Below are positions 53,247-61,882 of a stretch of 64,000 nt of DNA, in pieces; position 1 is the stretch's first letter, and each line of letters opens with the position of its first letter. A program made the translations under genes and the position numbers. The DNA comes from Glaciecola siphonariae (GTDB lineage: Bacteria > Pseudomonadota > Gammaproteobacteria > Enterobacterales > Alteromonadaceae): NCBI RefSeq assembly GCF_042652645.1, contig NZ_JBHSGU010000002.1:1-64000 (forward strand). The letters run 5' to 3'. The notes under the pieces are model-generated. The model did no database searches and was not told where the DNA came from. It saw only the letters and a list, made by a program, of their open reading frames with translations.

Positions 53247-54854
53247 TCATTCAGGTTTGCCAACTGGCCAATAAATGGTGAAAGTAGCGCCGTTTTTACC
53301 GTCTGAGCTTAGCGTTATTTTACCCTGATAATAGTCTATATATTTTTTTACTACCGATAAACCCATGCCGCTTCCCTCTACTTCATCTCTTGGTTTAAGA
53401 GTTTGAAACAGTTTGAAAATACGCTCATGATATTTTGGCTCAATGCCTGGCCCGTTATCTTTTATGTTAATAATATAATAATGCTTAGATACCGAAGCGC
53501 TAATGTGAACGCTGGGCAATTCCTTATCATTGTGTTTAAACGCGTTCGCAATTAGGTTTAACAAAATTGTGTTCAACGGGACCGCAGGCACGGTCATCAA
53601 TAGCTCATCGGATTCGAGAATATAGTGCTCAGGAATATCGAGAAGCTGGCGCATATCACAAACCGATTTTTGCAAAGATATTTGTGCCACTTTTACTTCG
53701 TCTCTGCCAATTTTTGCGAATTTGAGCAAATCGTTGAGTAGGGCGTGCATTCTCTGCGCTCGACTGACCACTAATTGGAGATTTTCTTGCGCGTTTTCAG
53801 GCAATATGCCCTTTGTTTCATCTTCTATCCACGCCAGTAAGCGGCGGATTGCGTTTAAGGGCGATTTTAAATCGTGGGAAGCAATGCTGGTAAAATCGTC
53901 TAACTCCTGGTTGGCCATTTGTAGGCTGCGGATAAGATTTTCTTTTTCAGTGATATCGCGACAGACGCACAATATGTAAGTATCACCATATTTATCTTCA
54001 AAACGTCGTTTTATTGTAGACACAATTACGTGCGACCCATCGGGTAGATGAAGGTCTTCTGTTGTTTCGCTTACACCTTCTTTAAATGCTATTCGGTCGT
54101 GCAGTAAAAACTTCTCTGCCTCTTGCTCGTCGTATTCTTCAACCGTTGTGTAGCCAATAATTTTGTCACGCATATGCTCGGGGTAGATATTTAAAAATGC
54201 ATCGTTGGCATAAACGATTTTGTATTCATCGTTTTTAACAAATATCCAATCTTGATTGTTTTGCAACATCAAACGCTGCAACTCATACGACTGTTCGATT
54301 TTTAGCCGCTCGCGTCGCTGAATAAAAAAGTTTTGAATGTCTCTGGCGATGACTTTAAGAATGCGCTGTTCTTGTTGAGATAGCAGCTCTAAATGCTGAC
54401 CGTTCTGTTCGGTGGCTTCGGCCACTGAGCGAGTGGGGCGCGAAAAAACGAGCGCGCCAAACTTTAAACCCTTCAGCAATACTAGGGGGACTGAAATTAT
54501 ATCAAGGGATGTACAAGAGGACGCGCCCGCTTTGGCACCGGGCTCAGAGTCAACGGTGTAGGCTTGCACGCGCTCAAATTGATGCTTATGGACCAATGAA
54601 AATACTTTGTCAAACTGTTGGCTCAAAAGAGCTGAATCCGAAATGGCTTTGTTTCGCATATCAAGGCTGAGCAGCGCAATATTTTCATTTTTATATTGAA
54701 CAACAACCTCGCACTGATGCGCGTCAAACACTTCCCCAACAAGGTCGCATATGTCTGTTAGGTTTTCTTGCAGATGAGACGAGAGTGTAAAAACAAAAGT
54801 ATTATCGTGTGCAGTGGGAGAACCTAAGTATTCTTCTTTTTCAGTGTTTGACAT
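53247..54854 (-). CDS. cytoplasmic PAS-domain sensor histidine kinase
   Basis: 535 aa, no membrane helices. Residues about 20-185 look GAF-like (VFDAHQCEVVVQYKNENIALLSLD, GALVFSRP). A PAS/PAC domain is at about 190-305 (NQDWIFVKNDEYKIVYANDAFLNIYPEHM, ILCVCRDITEKENLIR). HisKA has SIASHDLKSPLNAIRRLLAW (His327), and the HATPase has NLIANAFKHND, DNGPGIEPKYHERIF and GSGMGLSVVKKYIDYYQG. This phytochrome-type kinase core fits with an Rcp1-like receiver. Likely the input of the signalling cluster. Ligand unknown. Confidence 0.94.
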   Translation of the reverse strand: MSNTEKEEYLGSPTAHDNTFVFTLSSHLQENLTDICDLVGEVFDAHQCEVVVQYKNENIALLSLDMRNKAISDSALLSQQFDKVFSLVHKHQFERVQAYTVDSEPGAKAGASSCTSLDIISVPLVLLKGLKFGALVFSRPTRSVAEATEQNGQHLELLSQQEQRILKVIARDIQNFFIQRRERLKIEQSYELQRLMLQNNQDWIFVKNDEYKIVYANDAFLNIYPEHMRDKIIGYTTVEEYDEQEAEKFLLHDRIAFKEGVSETTEDLHLPDGSHVIVSTIKRRFEDKYGDTYILCVCRDITEKENLIRSLQMANQELDDFTSIASHDLKSPLNAIRRLLAWIEDETKGILPENAQENLQLVVSRAQRMHALLNDLLKFAKIGRDEVKVAQISLQKSVCDMRQLLDIPEHYILESDELLMTVPAVPLNTILLNLIANAFKHNDKELPSVHISASVSKHYYIINIKDNGPGIEPKYHERIFKLFQTLKPRDEVEGSGMGLSVVKKYIDYYQGKITLSSDGKNGATFTIYWPVGKPE

Positions 54855-55145
54855 TTTCAGTGCTCGACAAATTCAGTGCTACCCGCATTGTATACTTAAA
54901 ACAAGTAAGCATGCGGTCATTTCTATTTGAACGATTCTTACGGCTGTTTAATTCTATACGGTCTATCACGACTTTTTTACCGTTAGTTTTTCGCAAACAA
55001 ACACTGCTGTAAACGTAAAAAAGCTCCTTTACGCTTAGTCACTTAGATGTGAGAGCGTCAAGGAGCTTTTTGCAGTTTCCTGTTTGACAATCAATATCCG
55101 AAGCTCAGTGGTGCATTTTGCATAAACGCAACACTGAACTTGGCC
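54855..55145. other. intergenic region between the porin and histidine kinase genes
   Basis: About 290 bp upstream of the kinase. It holds the porin terminator (55017-55071) and must hold the kinase promoter. Nothing else clear. Confidence 0.4.
55017..55071 (-). terminator. intrinsic terminator after the second porin
   Basis: AAAAAAGCTCCTT (55017-55029) pairs with AAGGAGCTTTTT (55060-55071). Inside, ACGCT/AGCGT extends the stem. It sits about 75 bp after the porin stop on the minus strand. Confidence 0.7.
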
Positions 55146-56294
55146 TTAGAAAACGTAGTTTACGCTTACGTTCAATAAGGTCGTGTCTTCGGCCGGATTG
55201 ATATCTGCTGGGTTATCGTCACGTTTGTTATCGTAGCGACTAACTTCGCCTTTTATTGCGATGTTGGTGCTCCAGTCATAACGCAGACCTACCGTTAGCA
55301 TAGAGAAATCTTCCATAAAAAAGCTTTGCAGACCAGCGGTAGCTTGCAGCAATGCAGGCTGAAACTGTTCTGGGAAGGCTGCTACTTGGTCTAAGAACTT
55401 AAAGTCATGGTCGCCATCACGTGCTTCATACGTAATATGCGGTGTCCAGCTCCCAATGCGTTTACCAGCGGTCACATACCAAGCAATGTCTTTCGGTGAA
55501 AACGAATCTTTCGTTTCAACACTGGTGTATTCTGCCGACACAAACCAGTCGAAGTTGTCAAACTCAAATCCAGCACCTAAAAATAGACCTGAATCGTCTA
55601 TCATGGCGAGATCATCAGCCAACTCAGGCGCAATCGGACTAAGTTGAGCCAAAGTGCCATCAACCGCGTCAATGCTCAAGGTGTTTGAACCGCGACCCGC
55701 AACAAAACGTGCTTTAAATGAGTTGTATGTGAACTCAGTTGTAATGCCGAATACTTTGTCAGCTTCTAAGTCTCCGCCACTCACCTCATTGCTATACTCA
55801 CCGCCAAATAGCGAAACATTGTACTCGAGGTCGCCTTTGTAGCCATTTAGGTCATAACGCAGCCCGTTGTAGTTATTGAACGGAACGCTATAAACAGAGC
55901 GTGGCGCTGTAATCCAGTGGTAAGAGTATCCCACATCTAAAGACGATGAATACCTGAACAATGGCAAACGCAATCGACCGCCGCTTATAGAGCTGCTGTC
56001 GTCTATTGCATAGGTTAGATATGCCCATTCAAATTCCGCGTTGTAATCTTCGTTACCGCGTGCCAAAAGCTGCGCTGTTGCGGTCACGTTTTCATTAACA
56101 CTGCCTGATATTTGAATCGCAAACAAAGAACCATTGCTGAAATCTACTTTATCTTCGTAACCATAAAGCCCTGTGTCTTCAGTGGTATAACCGGCAGTGA
56201 AATTTGCAAAACCGTTAATTCGGACGTCAGCGTTTACCGCTGTTGAAACTGATAGCGCCAATAATGAAACTGGCAATAATAAACCTTTTTTCAT
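55146..56294 (-). CDS. porin-like outer membrane beta-barrel (pair 2 with mini-PstS)
   Basis: 382 aa. Clear signal peptide (MKKGLLLPVSLLALSVSTAVNA). Amphipathic strands end in NVSVNYVF (terminal Phe). It shares aligned segments with the barrel at 46794-48011 (LRLPLFRYSSSLDVGYSYHWITAPRSVYSVPF; DVRINGFANFTAGYTTEDTG compared with VEFSGFARLVGGYLNADEG), so the two are paralogues. It starts 11 bp after the mini-PstS gene. Likely a diffusion channel or receptor for the same class of ligand. Confidence 0.87.
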   Translation of the reverse strand: MKKGLLLPVSLLALSVSTAVNADVRINGFANFTAGYTTEDTGLYGYEDKVDFSNGSLFAIQISGSVNENVTATAQLLARGNEDYNAEFEWAYLTYAIDDSSSISGGRLRLPLFRYSSSLDVGYSYHWITAPRSVYSVPFNNYNGLRYDLNGYKGDLEYNVSLFGGEYSNEVSGGDLEADKVFGITTEFTYNSFKARFVAGRGSNTLSIDAVDGTLAQLSPIAPELADDLAMIDDSGLFLGAGFEFDNFDWFVSAEYTSVETKDSFSPKDIAWYVTAGKRIGSWTPHITYEARDGDHDFKFLDQVAAFPEQFQPALLQATAGLQSFFMEDFSMLTVGLRYDWSTNIAIKGEVSRYDNKRDDNPADINPAEDTTLLNVSVNYVF

Positions 56295-56305
56295 GATGGG
56301 CTTCC

Positions 56306-56716
56306 TTATAGGTTAATGACTTTAACGGCGTCGGTAACTGACGATGAGTCGATGTATCCGATAACGCTGGGGTTTTTTGAGACTAAGTCGATGACTTCTG
56401 CATCAGTCATTACTTCTTTAGGAGGAATGCCCTTGCCGGTAAATACCAGTTTTGACCAGTAAGCCGACACTTGCGACGAACTGCGGCCAAGAATTTCTTG
56501 GTCAAAGGTTTGTCTGATAGCGTTGTCTGCGCCCTGATTGACGGGTAAAGACTCGGTGCCGTCTGCGAATTTTTTCTCTTTGCCGAGAAAGATTCTTTGC
56601 ACAGACTTAGCGTCTAAAGCACTGGTGTTGGCAGGATTGACAACGACAGTGAGCTCAGCGCTAGCGAACGAGGAGAACGCAAGTACTATGCAAGTTGCGA
56701 TTAATTTTTTCAACAT
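56306..56716 (-). CDS. short PstS-like periplasmic protein (pair 2)
   Basis: 136 aa. Signal peptide (MLKKLIATCIVLAFSSFASA). The mature part LTVVVNPANTSALDAKSVQRIFLGKEKKFADGTESLPVNQGADNAIRQTFDQEILGRSSSQVSAYWSKLVFTGKGIPP resembles half of a phosphate-binding protein. Paralogue of 48011-48427, with similar length and motif order. It precedes its porin, whereas in pair 1 the porin comes first. Confidence 0.88.
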   Translation of the reverse strand: MLKKLIATCIVLAFSSFASAELTVVVNPANTSALDAKSVQRIFLGKEKKFADGTESLPVNQGADNAIRQTFDQEILGRSSSQVSAYWSKLVFTGKGIPPKEVMTDAEVIDLVSKNPSVIGYIDSSSVTDAVKVINL

Positions 56717-56984
56717 GTGTGGTGTTCCTAGTGATTAAACCGAGGAGAAAGTACCACGACATTTGCGACATAAAGGTATGTGTTTTAATACATAATTATA
56801 TTAGTTGAACAAACAACCAATCATGCTGGTTTTCATAAGTGTTGTATTTAGATGGAAGTTATAGAAGATGAAAGTAAGAGATGACTAATATAGTCAAATA
56901 AAACGTCATAAATGCTGTCATTAAAAACAAAGCTGCGTTAGGCCGTGAGTATCCGATTAGAGGCCTTACCTGCGAAGAAAACGC

Positions 56985-57248
56985 TTAATCATGACAAATA
57001 TCCTGCAGCATCTCTTCTATGTCCTCGTAGCGTAGTTGTTTAATATTCAGCACGAATATGATTTGTAAAAGCAAATCAGCGCCCATAATGCCTTTGTTGA
57101 CTTTGTTCCTAAGATTATCAGCGCTTTGATGAATGCCTATGGCGGCGAGTTTGTCACTGAGGTCTTGGTACTTAACCCCTTTTTTCGACAACTCTGTTTT
57201 TAATAAACGCTGTACCAAACTGCGCCAATCACGTGTTTTGGGTTGCAT
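56985..57248 (-). CDS. DUF6471-like small protein
   Basis: 87 aa. W..LVQRLLKTELSKKGVKYQDLSDKLAAIGIHQSADNLRNKVNKGIMGADLLLQIIFVLNIKQL fits the DUF6471 pattern, a helix-turn-helix-like fold. Such proteins are often encoded singly or near defence or mobile genes and their job is unknown. Here it lies between the mini-PstS gene and the yjf cluster, divergent from yjfI. The ribosome binding site is weak (GGAGC about 6 nt upstream). Confidence 0.75.
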   Translation of the reverse strand: MQPKTRDWRSLVQRLLKTELSKKGVKYQDLSDKLAAIGIHQSADNLRNKVNKGIMGADLLLQIIFVLNIKQLRYEDIEEMLQDICHD

Positions 57249-57615
57249 GTATTGCTCCGTTTAAGCTTTGACTGCCTAATATATCATGTTTTATTTGTGA
57301 CGTATAATTTACATTTAAACATTATTTTAATCAAATGTGATAAAAATATTTGACAATTCTTTTTTAGTACTACTATACTCAACTTCAAATACGTTGACCT
57401 GATTTCTTTCGTGCTTGCTTTATCGACTACTACCAAGTTGCTGATAGCACATAGCACTTAGCTCATAACAAATAGCTCGGAGCATATTGACAAAAGAAAG
57501 CGCACTACCGAGCAGCCCAAAAAAATCAAGCGGGTGTATGCGGCTATAGCATTATCTTTAATAAGAGCTAATATAGAAAGCGACATGGTTAATACATACT
57601 TTTAGGAGAAAAAGA
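57249..57615 (+). other. regulatory gap upstream of the yjf operon
   Basis: About 370 bp with a strong promoter (57350-57379) and a long leader of about 230 nt. The leader has no obvious hairpin of the terminator type. No small gene with a good ribosome binding site. Confidence 0.4.
57350..57379 (+). promoter_or_regulatory. sigma-70 promoter upstream of yjfI
   Basis: -35 TTGACA (57350-57355), 18-nt spacer, -10 TATACT (57374-57379). Both hexamers are nearly consensus. It would give a leader of about 230 nt before yjfI. There is no sign of the sigma-54 element used by the pspA operon of E. coli. Confidence 0.6.
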
Positions 57616-58011
57616 ATGACGTGGGAACTATCACAGCTGGCTGAACTTATTTCAGGCGAACAGGGATATGTGGTAACACACGAAGAAGATTGTTTGCTAA
57701 TAGCAAATGAAGACGGCATTGATGCTTGGCTTGCTATTAGCGGTGAACAAATACTTGTTGAGTCGCTGCTTTTTTCTATAGATGAGGTGGCTGATGCTGC
57801 TGCAATGAATAACGAAATTTTGCGCACGCATATGCTGTTTCCGCTTACTACAATTGGGATTTCAAATGTGGCTGGGGGTGAATATTACACGGCATTTGGC
57901 TCGTTGAGCGCACAATCGAAAAAAGAAAGCGTATTAATTGAAATTCAAACGCTATTTCAAAATGTAGAAGCCTTCATTGACGCTTATCAGGGTTTCTTAA
58001 AAAGTCACTAA
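57616..58011 (+). CDS. yjfI: YjfI (DUF2170)
   Basis: 131 aa. Matches the DUF2170 family by order: LAELISGEQGYVVTHEEDCLLIANEDGIDAWLAISGEQILVESLLFSIDEVADAAAMNNEILRTHMLFPLTTIGI. Ribosome binding site AGGAG 9 nt before the ATG. First gene of the yjfIJKLMC order, as in E. coli. Function unknown. In other genomes it appears with PspA-like YjfJ. Confidence 0.9.
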   Translation: MTWELSQLAELISGEQGYVVTHEEDCLLIANEDGIDAWLAISGEQILVESLLFSIDEVADAAAMNNEILRTHMLFPLTTIGISNVAGGEYYTAFGSLSAQSKKESVLIEIQTLFQNVEAFIDAYQGFLKSH

Positions 58012-58038
58012 TTACATTTGCAAACATCGGAGATTGCC

Positions 58039-58722
58039 ATGTCAGTTTGGAGAAAGTTATTTACCGCCGTAAAGGGCACCGCTACTGAAACCGCACAAGC
58101 GGTTGTTGATAGCCAAGCGATTAAAATACTAGAGCAAGAGATTAGAGAGGCAAAAGACGAGTTGAGAAAATCTGACCATGCACGCACGCAAATCTTAGCA
58201 AAGTGCAAACTTTCTCAGCAAAAGGTCGACGGTTTAAATAAGTCGATTGCGGAATATGAGGAGCATGCGCGCAAAGCCATCGATACAGACCGTCAGTTAG
58301 CCCTAGATTGCGCCGCTCGAGTATCAGAGCTGCGAGGGCAATTGGAGACGGAGCAAACTTATTTGGACCAGTTTACTGCGTCTGAAAAGCAACTTGCGAA
58401 CAATATTGGTCAGGCAAAAAACAACCTGCGCCGTCTTGAGCAACAAGTGGACATGGTAAAGGCCACCGAATCTGTGCAGCGTGCACAGGTATCGGTATCG
58501 TCGAGCCATCTTGGCGCGAACAGTAAAATGAAAACGGCCACTGAGTCTCTCTCACGCATTCAAGAAAAACAGCAGTTGCGAAGTGCCGAGCTTGAGGCGG
58601 CTGAAGAGTTAGCGCAGAGCGAATCCACAGACGATCTTGAGAAACGTTTGGCGGGTGCAGGGATTAAGGGTGGTCAAGCAAGCGCTGATGACGAGCTTAG
58701 CCGCATCCTTGCAGGCAAGTAA
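58039..58722 (+). CDS. yjfJ: YjfJ, PspA/IM30-family protein
   Basis: 227 aa from ATG 58039 (GGAG 8 nt upstream). A further start at 58018 is out of place. A PspA-type long coiled coil with WRKLFTAVKGTATETAQAVVDSQAIKILEQEIREAKDELRKSDHARTQILAKCKL at the N terminus and alpha-helical rods to about 215. ESCRT-III-like PspA proteins bind and remodel or stabilise the inner membrane. This paralogue is less studied. A terminator follows it, separating yjfIJ from yjfK. Confidence 0.92.
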   Translation: MSVWRKLFTAVKGTATETAQAVVDSQAIKILEQEIREAKDELRKSDHARTQILAKCKLSQQKVDGLNKSIAEYEEHARKAIDTDRQLALDCAARVSELRGQLETEQTYLDQFTASEKQLANNIGQAKNNLRRLEQQVDMVKATESVQRAQVSVSSSHLGANSKMKTATESLSRIQEKQQLRSAELEAAEELAQSESTDDLEKRLAGAGIKGGQASADDELSRILAGK

Positions 58723-58743
58723 CTTTAATGAAACATGCAAACA

Positions 58744-58771
58744 GCCCGCAAATGTCCTTTGCGGGCGTTTT
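58744..58771 (+). terminator. internal intrinsic terminator between yjfJ and yjfK
   Basis: GCCCGCAAA (58744-58752) pairs perfectly with TTTGCGGGC (58758-58766) around a 5-nt loop and is followed by a T-rich tail. It may limit transcription into yjfKLMC. Confidence 0.85.
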
Positions 58772-58827
58772 TATTTTTACAGTTATATCAGCACTTGAAT
58801 TAAAAGCGATGGCTGTAGGAGCGTACA

Positions 58828-59484
58828 ATGTTTAGTAAGCTATTTGGCAAAAAAGACAAGAAAGCCCATGAAAGCAGGCCGTCGTCTCCTGAAATCATGG
58901 GATTATATTTGGGCGGTTCATTTGAACTCGACTCGCTTAAACTGCGCCTTATCGAACCAAAGTTAAAAATTTCTGGCGCTGCCAGCAAACATCTCATCCA
59001 AGCGGTGGGTAAAATCGCGCTAGATACTGGTGGCAGTATGTTTCGCTTCTATACCGACGACGACGCTTTTTTGCAAGTTGTTACCGATGGCGGTGAAACA
59101 GAAAATCATATTACCGACGTTAAACTTTGGTATTTTTATGACACCACCACAGTGGGCACACAAAGCCAATGGAGTGACCTAATTTCACATGGCATCTCCA
59201 AGCCTAGGTTTGAACTCGACGGTGATAGCTATGAGCGTGTATGGAATGCAATAGGTGAAGAATCTCCGCCGGTTGCGATGACAGAAACCACATATGAACA
59301 AGACGGTGACGTAAGCACTACCGACCAGTTTATAATGCTGTATGAAAAAGCAATCGGTGATGATAGTGTGGAGGCTTTACTGGTTGCCGGTGAAGAAAAG
59401 ATTGTGGACAATAATCATGATCGTTGCTTAGTCATCAGCACCGGTTTCGATTTATCACCTGCAGATATAACAATTAACGGTTAA
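58828..59484 (+). CDS. yjfK: YjfK (DUF2491)
   Basis: 218 aa. Starts MFSKLFGKKDKKAHESRPS and continues with GLYLGGSFELDSLKLRLIEPKLKISGAASKHLIQAVGKIALDTGGSMFRFYTDDDAFLQV, the DUF2491 pattern. No signal peptide or membrane helix, so it is cytoplasmic. It is always near yjfJ and yjfL in gammaproteobacteria. Function unknown. Confidence 0.9.
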   Translation: MFSKLFGKKDKKAHESRPSSPEIMGLYLGGSFELDSLKLRLIEPKLKISGAASKHLIQAVGKIALDTGGSMFRFYTDDDAFLQVVTDGGETENHITDVKLWYFYDTTTVGTQSQWSDLISHGISKPRFELDGDSYERVWNAIGEESPPVAMTETTYEQDGDVSTTDQFIMLYEKAIGDDSVEALLVAGEEKIVDNNHDRCLVISTGFDLSPADITING

Positions 59485-59492
59485 GGAAGCGT

Positions 59493-59909
59493 ATGGACGC
59501 CATCATTACATCAATCTCAGGCTTGGCTAACTTTGCCTTGTATTTTCTGATTTCAATTGCTTTATTTTTTGTATTTAAGCTTGTTTACTCTTTTGTGACG
59601 CCGCACGACGAATGGAAGTTAGTAAAAGAACATAGAAATACGGCGGCAGCCATCGGGTTTGCTGGCGCAATGATTGGATTTAGTATCGCACTTGCGGGAG
59701 CCGTGAGTAATTCAGAGTTTTTACTCGATTATTTAATTTGGGGTGTAGTTGCTTTAATCGCCCAACTTTTTGCATTCGCTCTGCTTCGTTTTACCTTCAT
59801 GCCAAAAATTGCTGAACGCATTACTAACGACGAGGTATCTGCGGGTATCATGCTCGGTGCAATGTCGGTGGCAGTTGGCCTTTTAAACGCGGCATGCATG
59901 ACCTACTAA
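59493..59909 (+). CDS. yjfL: YjfL (DUF350 membrane protein)
   Basis: 138 aa, four membrane helices, with conserved NTAAAIGFAGAMIGFSIALAGAVSNS in the second helix and VSAGIMLGAMSVAVGLLNAACMTY at the end. DUF350 pattern. An inner membrane protein that probably forms a dimer or channel-like assembly. Eight bp after yjfK. Confidence 0.92.
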   Translation: MDAIITSISGLANFALYFLISIALFFVFKLVYSFVTPHDEWKLVKEHRNTAAAIGFAGAMIGFSIALAGAVSNSEFLLDYLIWGVVALIAQLFAFALLRFTFMPKIAERITNDEVSAGIMLGAMSVAVGLLNAACMTY

Positions 59910-59921
59910 GGAGCATATCTA

Positions 59922-60608
59922 ATGAATGAGCTTAAGGTCGTCAACCAAGTGACTAATGCAGATGCCTTCAAAAACGACAGCATGCAGATGGATACTGCTA
60001 GTAATAGCCGAAAACGCACGCGCTTTATTGATTTAAGCGCTATGCGAAAATCGTTTTCGCTTAAACCCTTAACCTTAGGTGTGGCCGGAGTGTTACTCAG
60101 CGCATGCTCTTCAGATCGTCAAGAAGCGGTGGTTTATACAGATTTAGAAGACTGTACGCGAGCAAATCCTGATGCCGTTTCGCAATGTGAGGTGGCTTAT
60201 AAAAGTGCTTTGGAAGAAGCAGCGCGCACTGCGCCAAAATATAGAAGTGCTAGCGACTGTGAATATGAATTTGGACCCAATCAGTGTCAGCAGGTAAGCA
60301 GCAGCAACGGTTCGTTTTTTATGCCGTTTATGGCCGGCTACATGGTATCAAGTTTGCTGTCACCGCGTCCGTATTATCAGCCAATGTTCACCTCTTATTC
60401 GCGCAATTCGTCTTATCGTTACCGCTGGATTGGCGCCGATGGCTTTGACTACGGTGGTTACAATAAAAAACGTTTTAACGTAAGCAAGCGCGCATTTGAG
60501 AAAAAGCCAGCCGTTACCCGTACGATTTCCAGAGGGGGCTTTGGCTCCACGGTGCGTGCAAAATCAAGTTGGGGTAGCAAGAGCAGTTCAAAAGGCTGGG
60601 GCGGTTAA
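59922..60608 (+). CDS. yjfM: YjfM (DUF1190, YgiB-like lipoprotein)
   Basis: 228 aa. After an extended n-region of about 50 residues, the signal ends in LLSACSSD (lipobox, Cys about 62), so it is a lipoprotein. The mature part has YTDLEDCTRANPDAVSQCEVAYKSALEEAARTAPKYRSASDCEYEFGPNQCQQ (Cys-rich DUF1190) and a Ser/Gly-rich tail. Ribosome binding site AAGGAG 8 nt before the ATG. The stop TAA is followed directly by the yjfC ATG. Confidence 0.92.
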   Translation: MNELKVVNQVTNADAFKNDSMQMDTASNSRKRTRFIDLSAMRKSFSLKPLTLGVAGVLLSACSSDRQEAVVYTDLEDCTRANPDAVSQCEVAYKSALEEAARTAPKYRSASDCEYEFGPNQCQQVSSSNGSFFMPFMAGYMVSSLLSPRPYYQPMFTSYSRNSSYRYRWIGADGFDYGGYNKKRFNVSKRAFEKKPAVTRTISRGGFGSTVRAKSSWGSKSSSKGWGG

Positions 60609-61829
60609 ATGCTTCGAATGGGCATAACGCCCAGAAAAGATTGGAAAAAAATGGCGCATGAGTATGGATTTCATTTTCATACCATGCACGGCCAACCATA
60701 CTGGGACGAAAGCGCCTACTATCAGTTTACCTTGAAACAAATTGAACAACATTTAGAGTCGCCCACCGAAGAGCTTCATCAAATGTGTCTGCACATTGTC
60801 GACAAGGTAAGTAAAGACGATGAACTGCTCACAAAATTTGCCATTCCACAGGCTTTTTGGCAGCCAATTGCTGATTCATGGAATGCCAGAGAGCCATCAT
60901 TATATTCGCGTCTTGATTTTGTGTATGACGGCACGCGGCCTGCCAAGCTCTTAGAAAATAACGCCGATACACCCACTAGCCTTTACGAGTCGGGTTTTTG
61001 GCAATGGCTTTGGTTAGAGAACAATGTTGATGGCGGTAAGCTGTCGGGTGCATGTGACCAATTTAATTCCCTGCAAGAAAAGCTAGTCAATCAATTTAAA
61101 GTCATTGCGCATTATTATGAGCTAAGCTATATGCACTTTGCCTGCTGCAAAGACACCGACGAAGACCGCGGCACCGTGCAATATTTGCAAGACTGTGCAA
61201 AAGCCGCCGGCATAGACGATTATTTTGTTTATATGGAAGATATTGGTTTAGGTGAAAACGGCGATTTAAGCGACTTGCAAGACCAAATAATTTCACACTG
61301 TTTTAAACTGTATCCTTGGGAGTTTATGCAGCGTGAGGAGTTTGGATTGGCCTCAATAGAGGCAGCGACCGCATGGGTCGAGCCGGTTTGGAAAAGCATC
61401 TTATCAAACAAGGCTCTACTACCATCTTTGTGGCAAGCATTTAAAGGACACCCTAATTTGTTGCCTGCCTATTTTGAGGCTGATTTTGCTCGTCACAGCG
61501 GCTCAGCTCAAGGCGAGCAAAAGTGGGTCAGAAAGCCCTTGTTTTCGCGAGAAGGCGCGAATATCGATATTGTTGAATTTAAAAACGCCGCGTTGCCAAA
61601 ACAAAACAAAAAAGACAAACAAGCCAAAAATATACTCTCCACAGACGGTCCATATGGTGAAGAGGGCTATATTTATCAAGCCTATTCACCTCTGCCGAAG
61701 TTTGGCCAGTCGCATACTTTAATTGGTTCGTGGTTGGTGGGTGATGAAGCAGCGGGCATTTCAATCAGGGAAGACGAATCTATGATCACGCAAGATTTAT
61801 CTCGCTATTTGCCACACGTCATTTTGTAA
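60609..61829 (+). CDS. yjfC: YjfC, ATP-grasp glutathionylspermidine-synthase-like enzyme
   Basis: 406 aa, starting straight after yjfM. Has the synthetase-type end KPLFSREGANIDIV, GYIYQAYSPLPKFGQSHTLIGSWLVGDEAAGISIREDESMITQDLSRYLPHVI, plus DFVYDGTRPAKLLENNADTPTSLYESGFWQW earlier (the characteristic E.N.DTPT motif). It lacks the amidase half of Gsp. It is likely an amide-bond-forming enzyme acting on a peptide or polyamine, as for YgiC. Acceptor unknown. Confidence 0.94.
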   Translation: MLRMGITPRKDWKKMAHEYGFHFHTMHGQPYWDESAYYQFTLKQIEQHLESPTEELHQMCLHIVDKVSKDDELLTKFAIPQAFWQPIADSWNAREPSLYSRLDFVYDGTRPAKLLENNADTPTSLYESGFWQWLWLENNVDGGKLSGACDQFNSLQEKLVNQFKVIAHYYELSYMHFACCKDTDEDRGTVQYLQDCAKAAGIDDYFVYMEDIGLGENGDLSDLQDQIISHCFKLYPWEFMQREEFGLASIEAATAWVEPVWKSILSNKALLPSLWQAFKGHPNLLPAYFEADFARHSGSAQGEQKWVRKPLFSREGANIDIVEFKNAALPKQNKKDKQAKNILSTDGPYGEEGYIYQAYSPLPKFGQSHTLIGSWLVGDEAAGISIREDESMITQDLSRYLPHVIL

Positions 61830-61882
61830 ATTCAAATGTTCTGGCATTTTACAATTCGCGCACCTAAAGAGCTCTCTGTACC

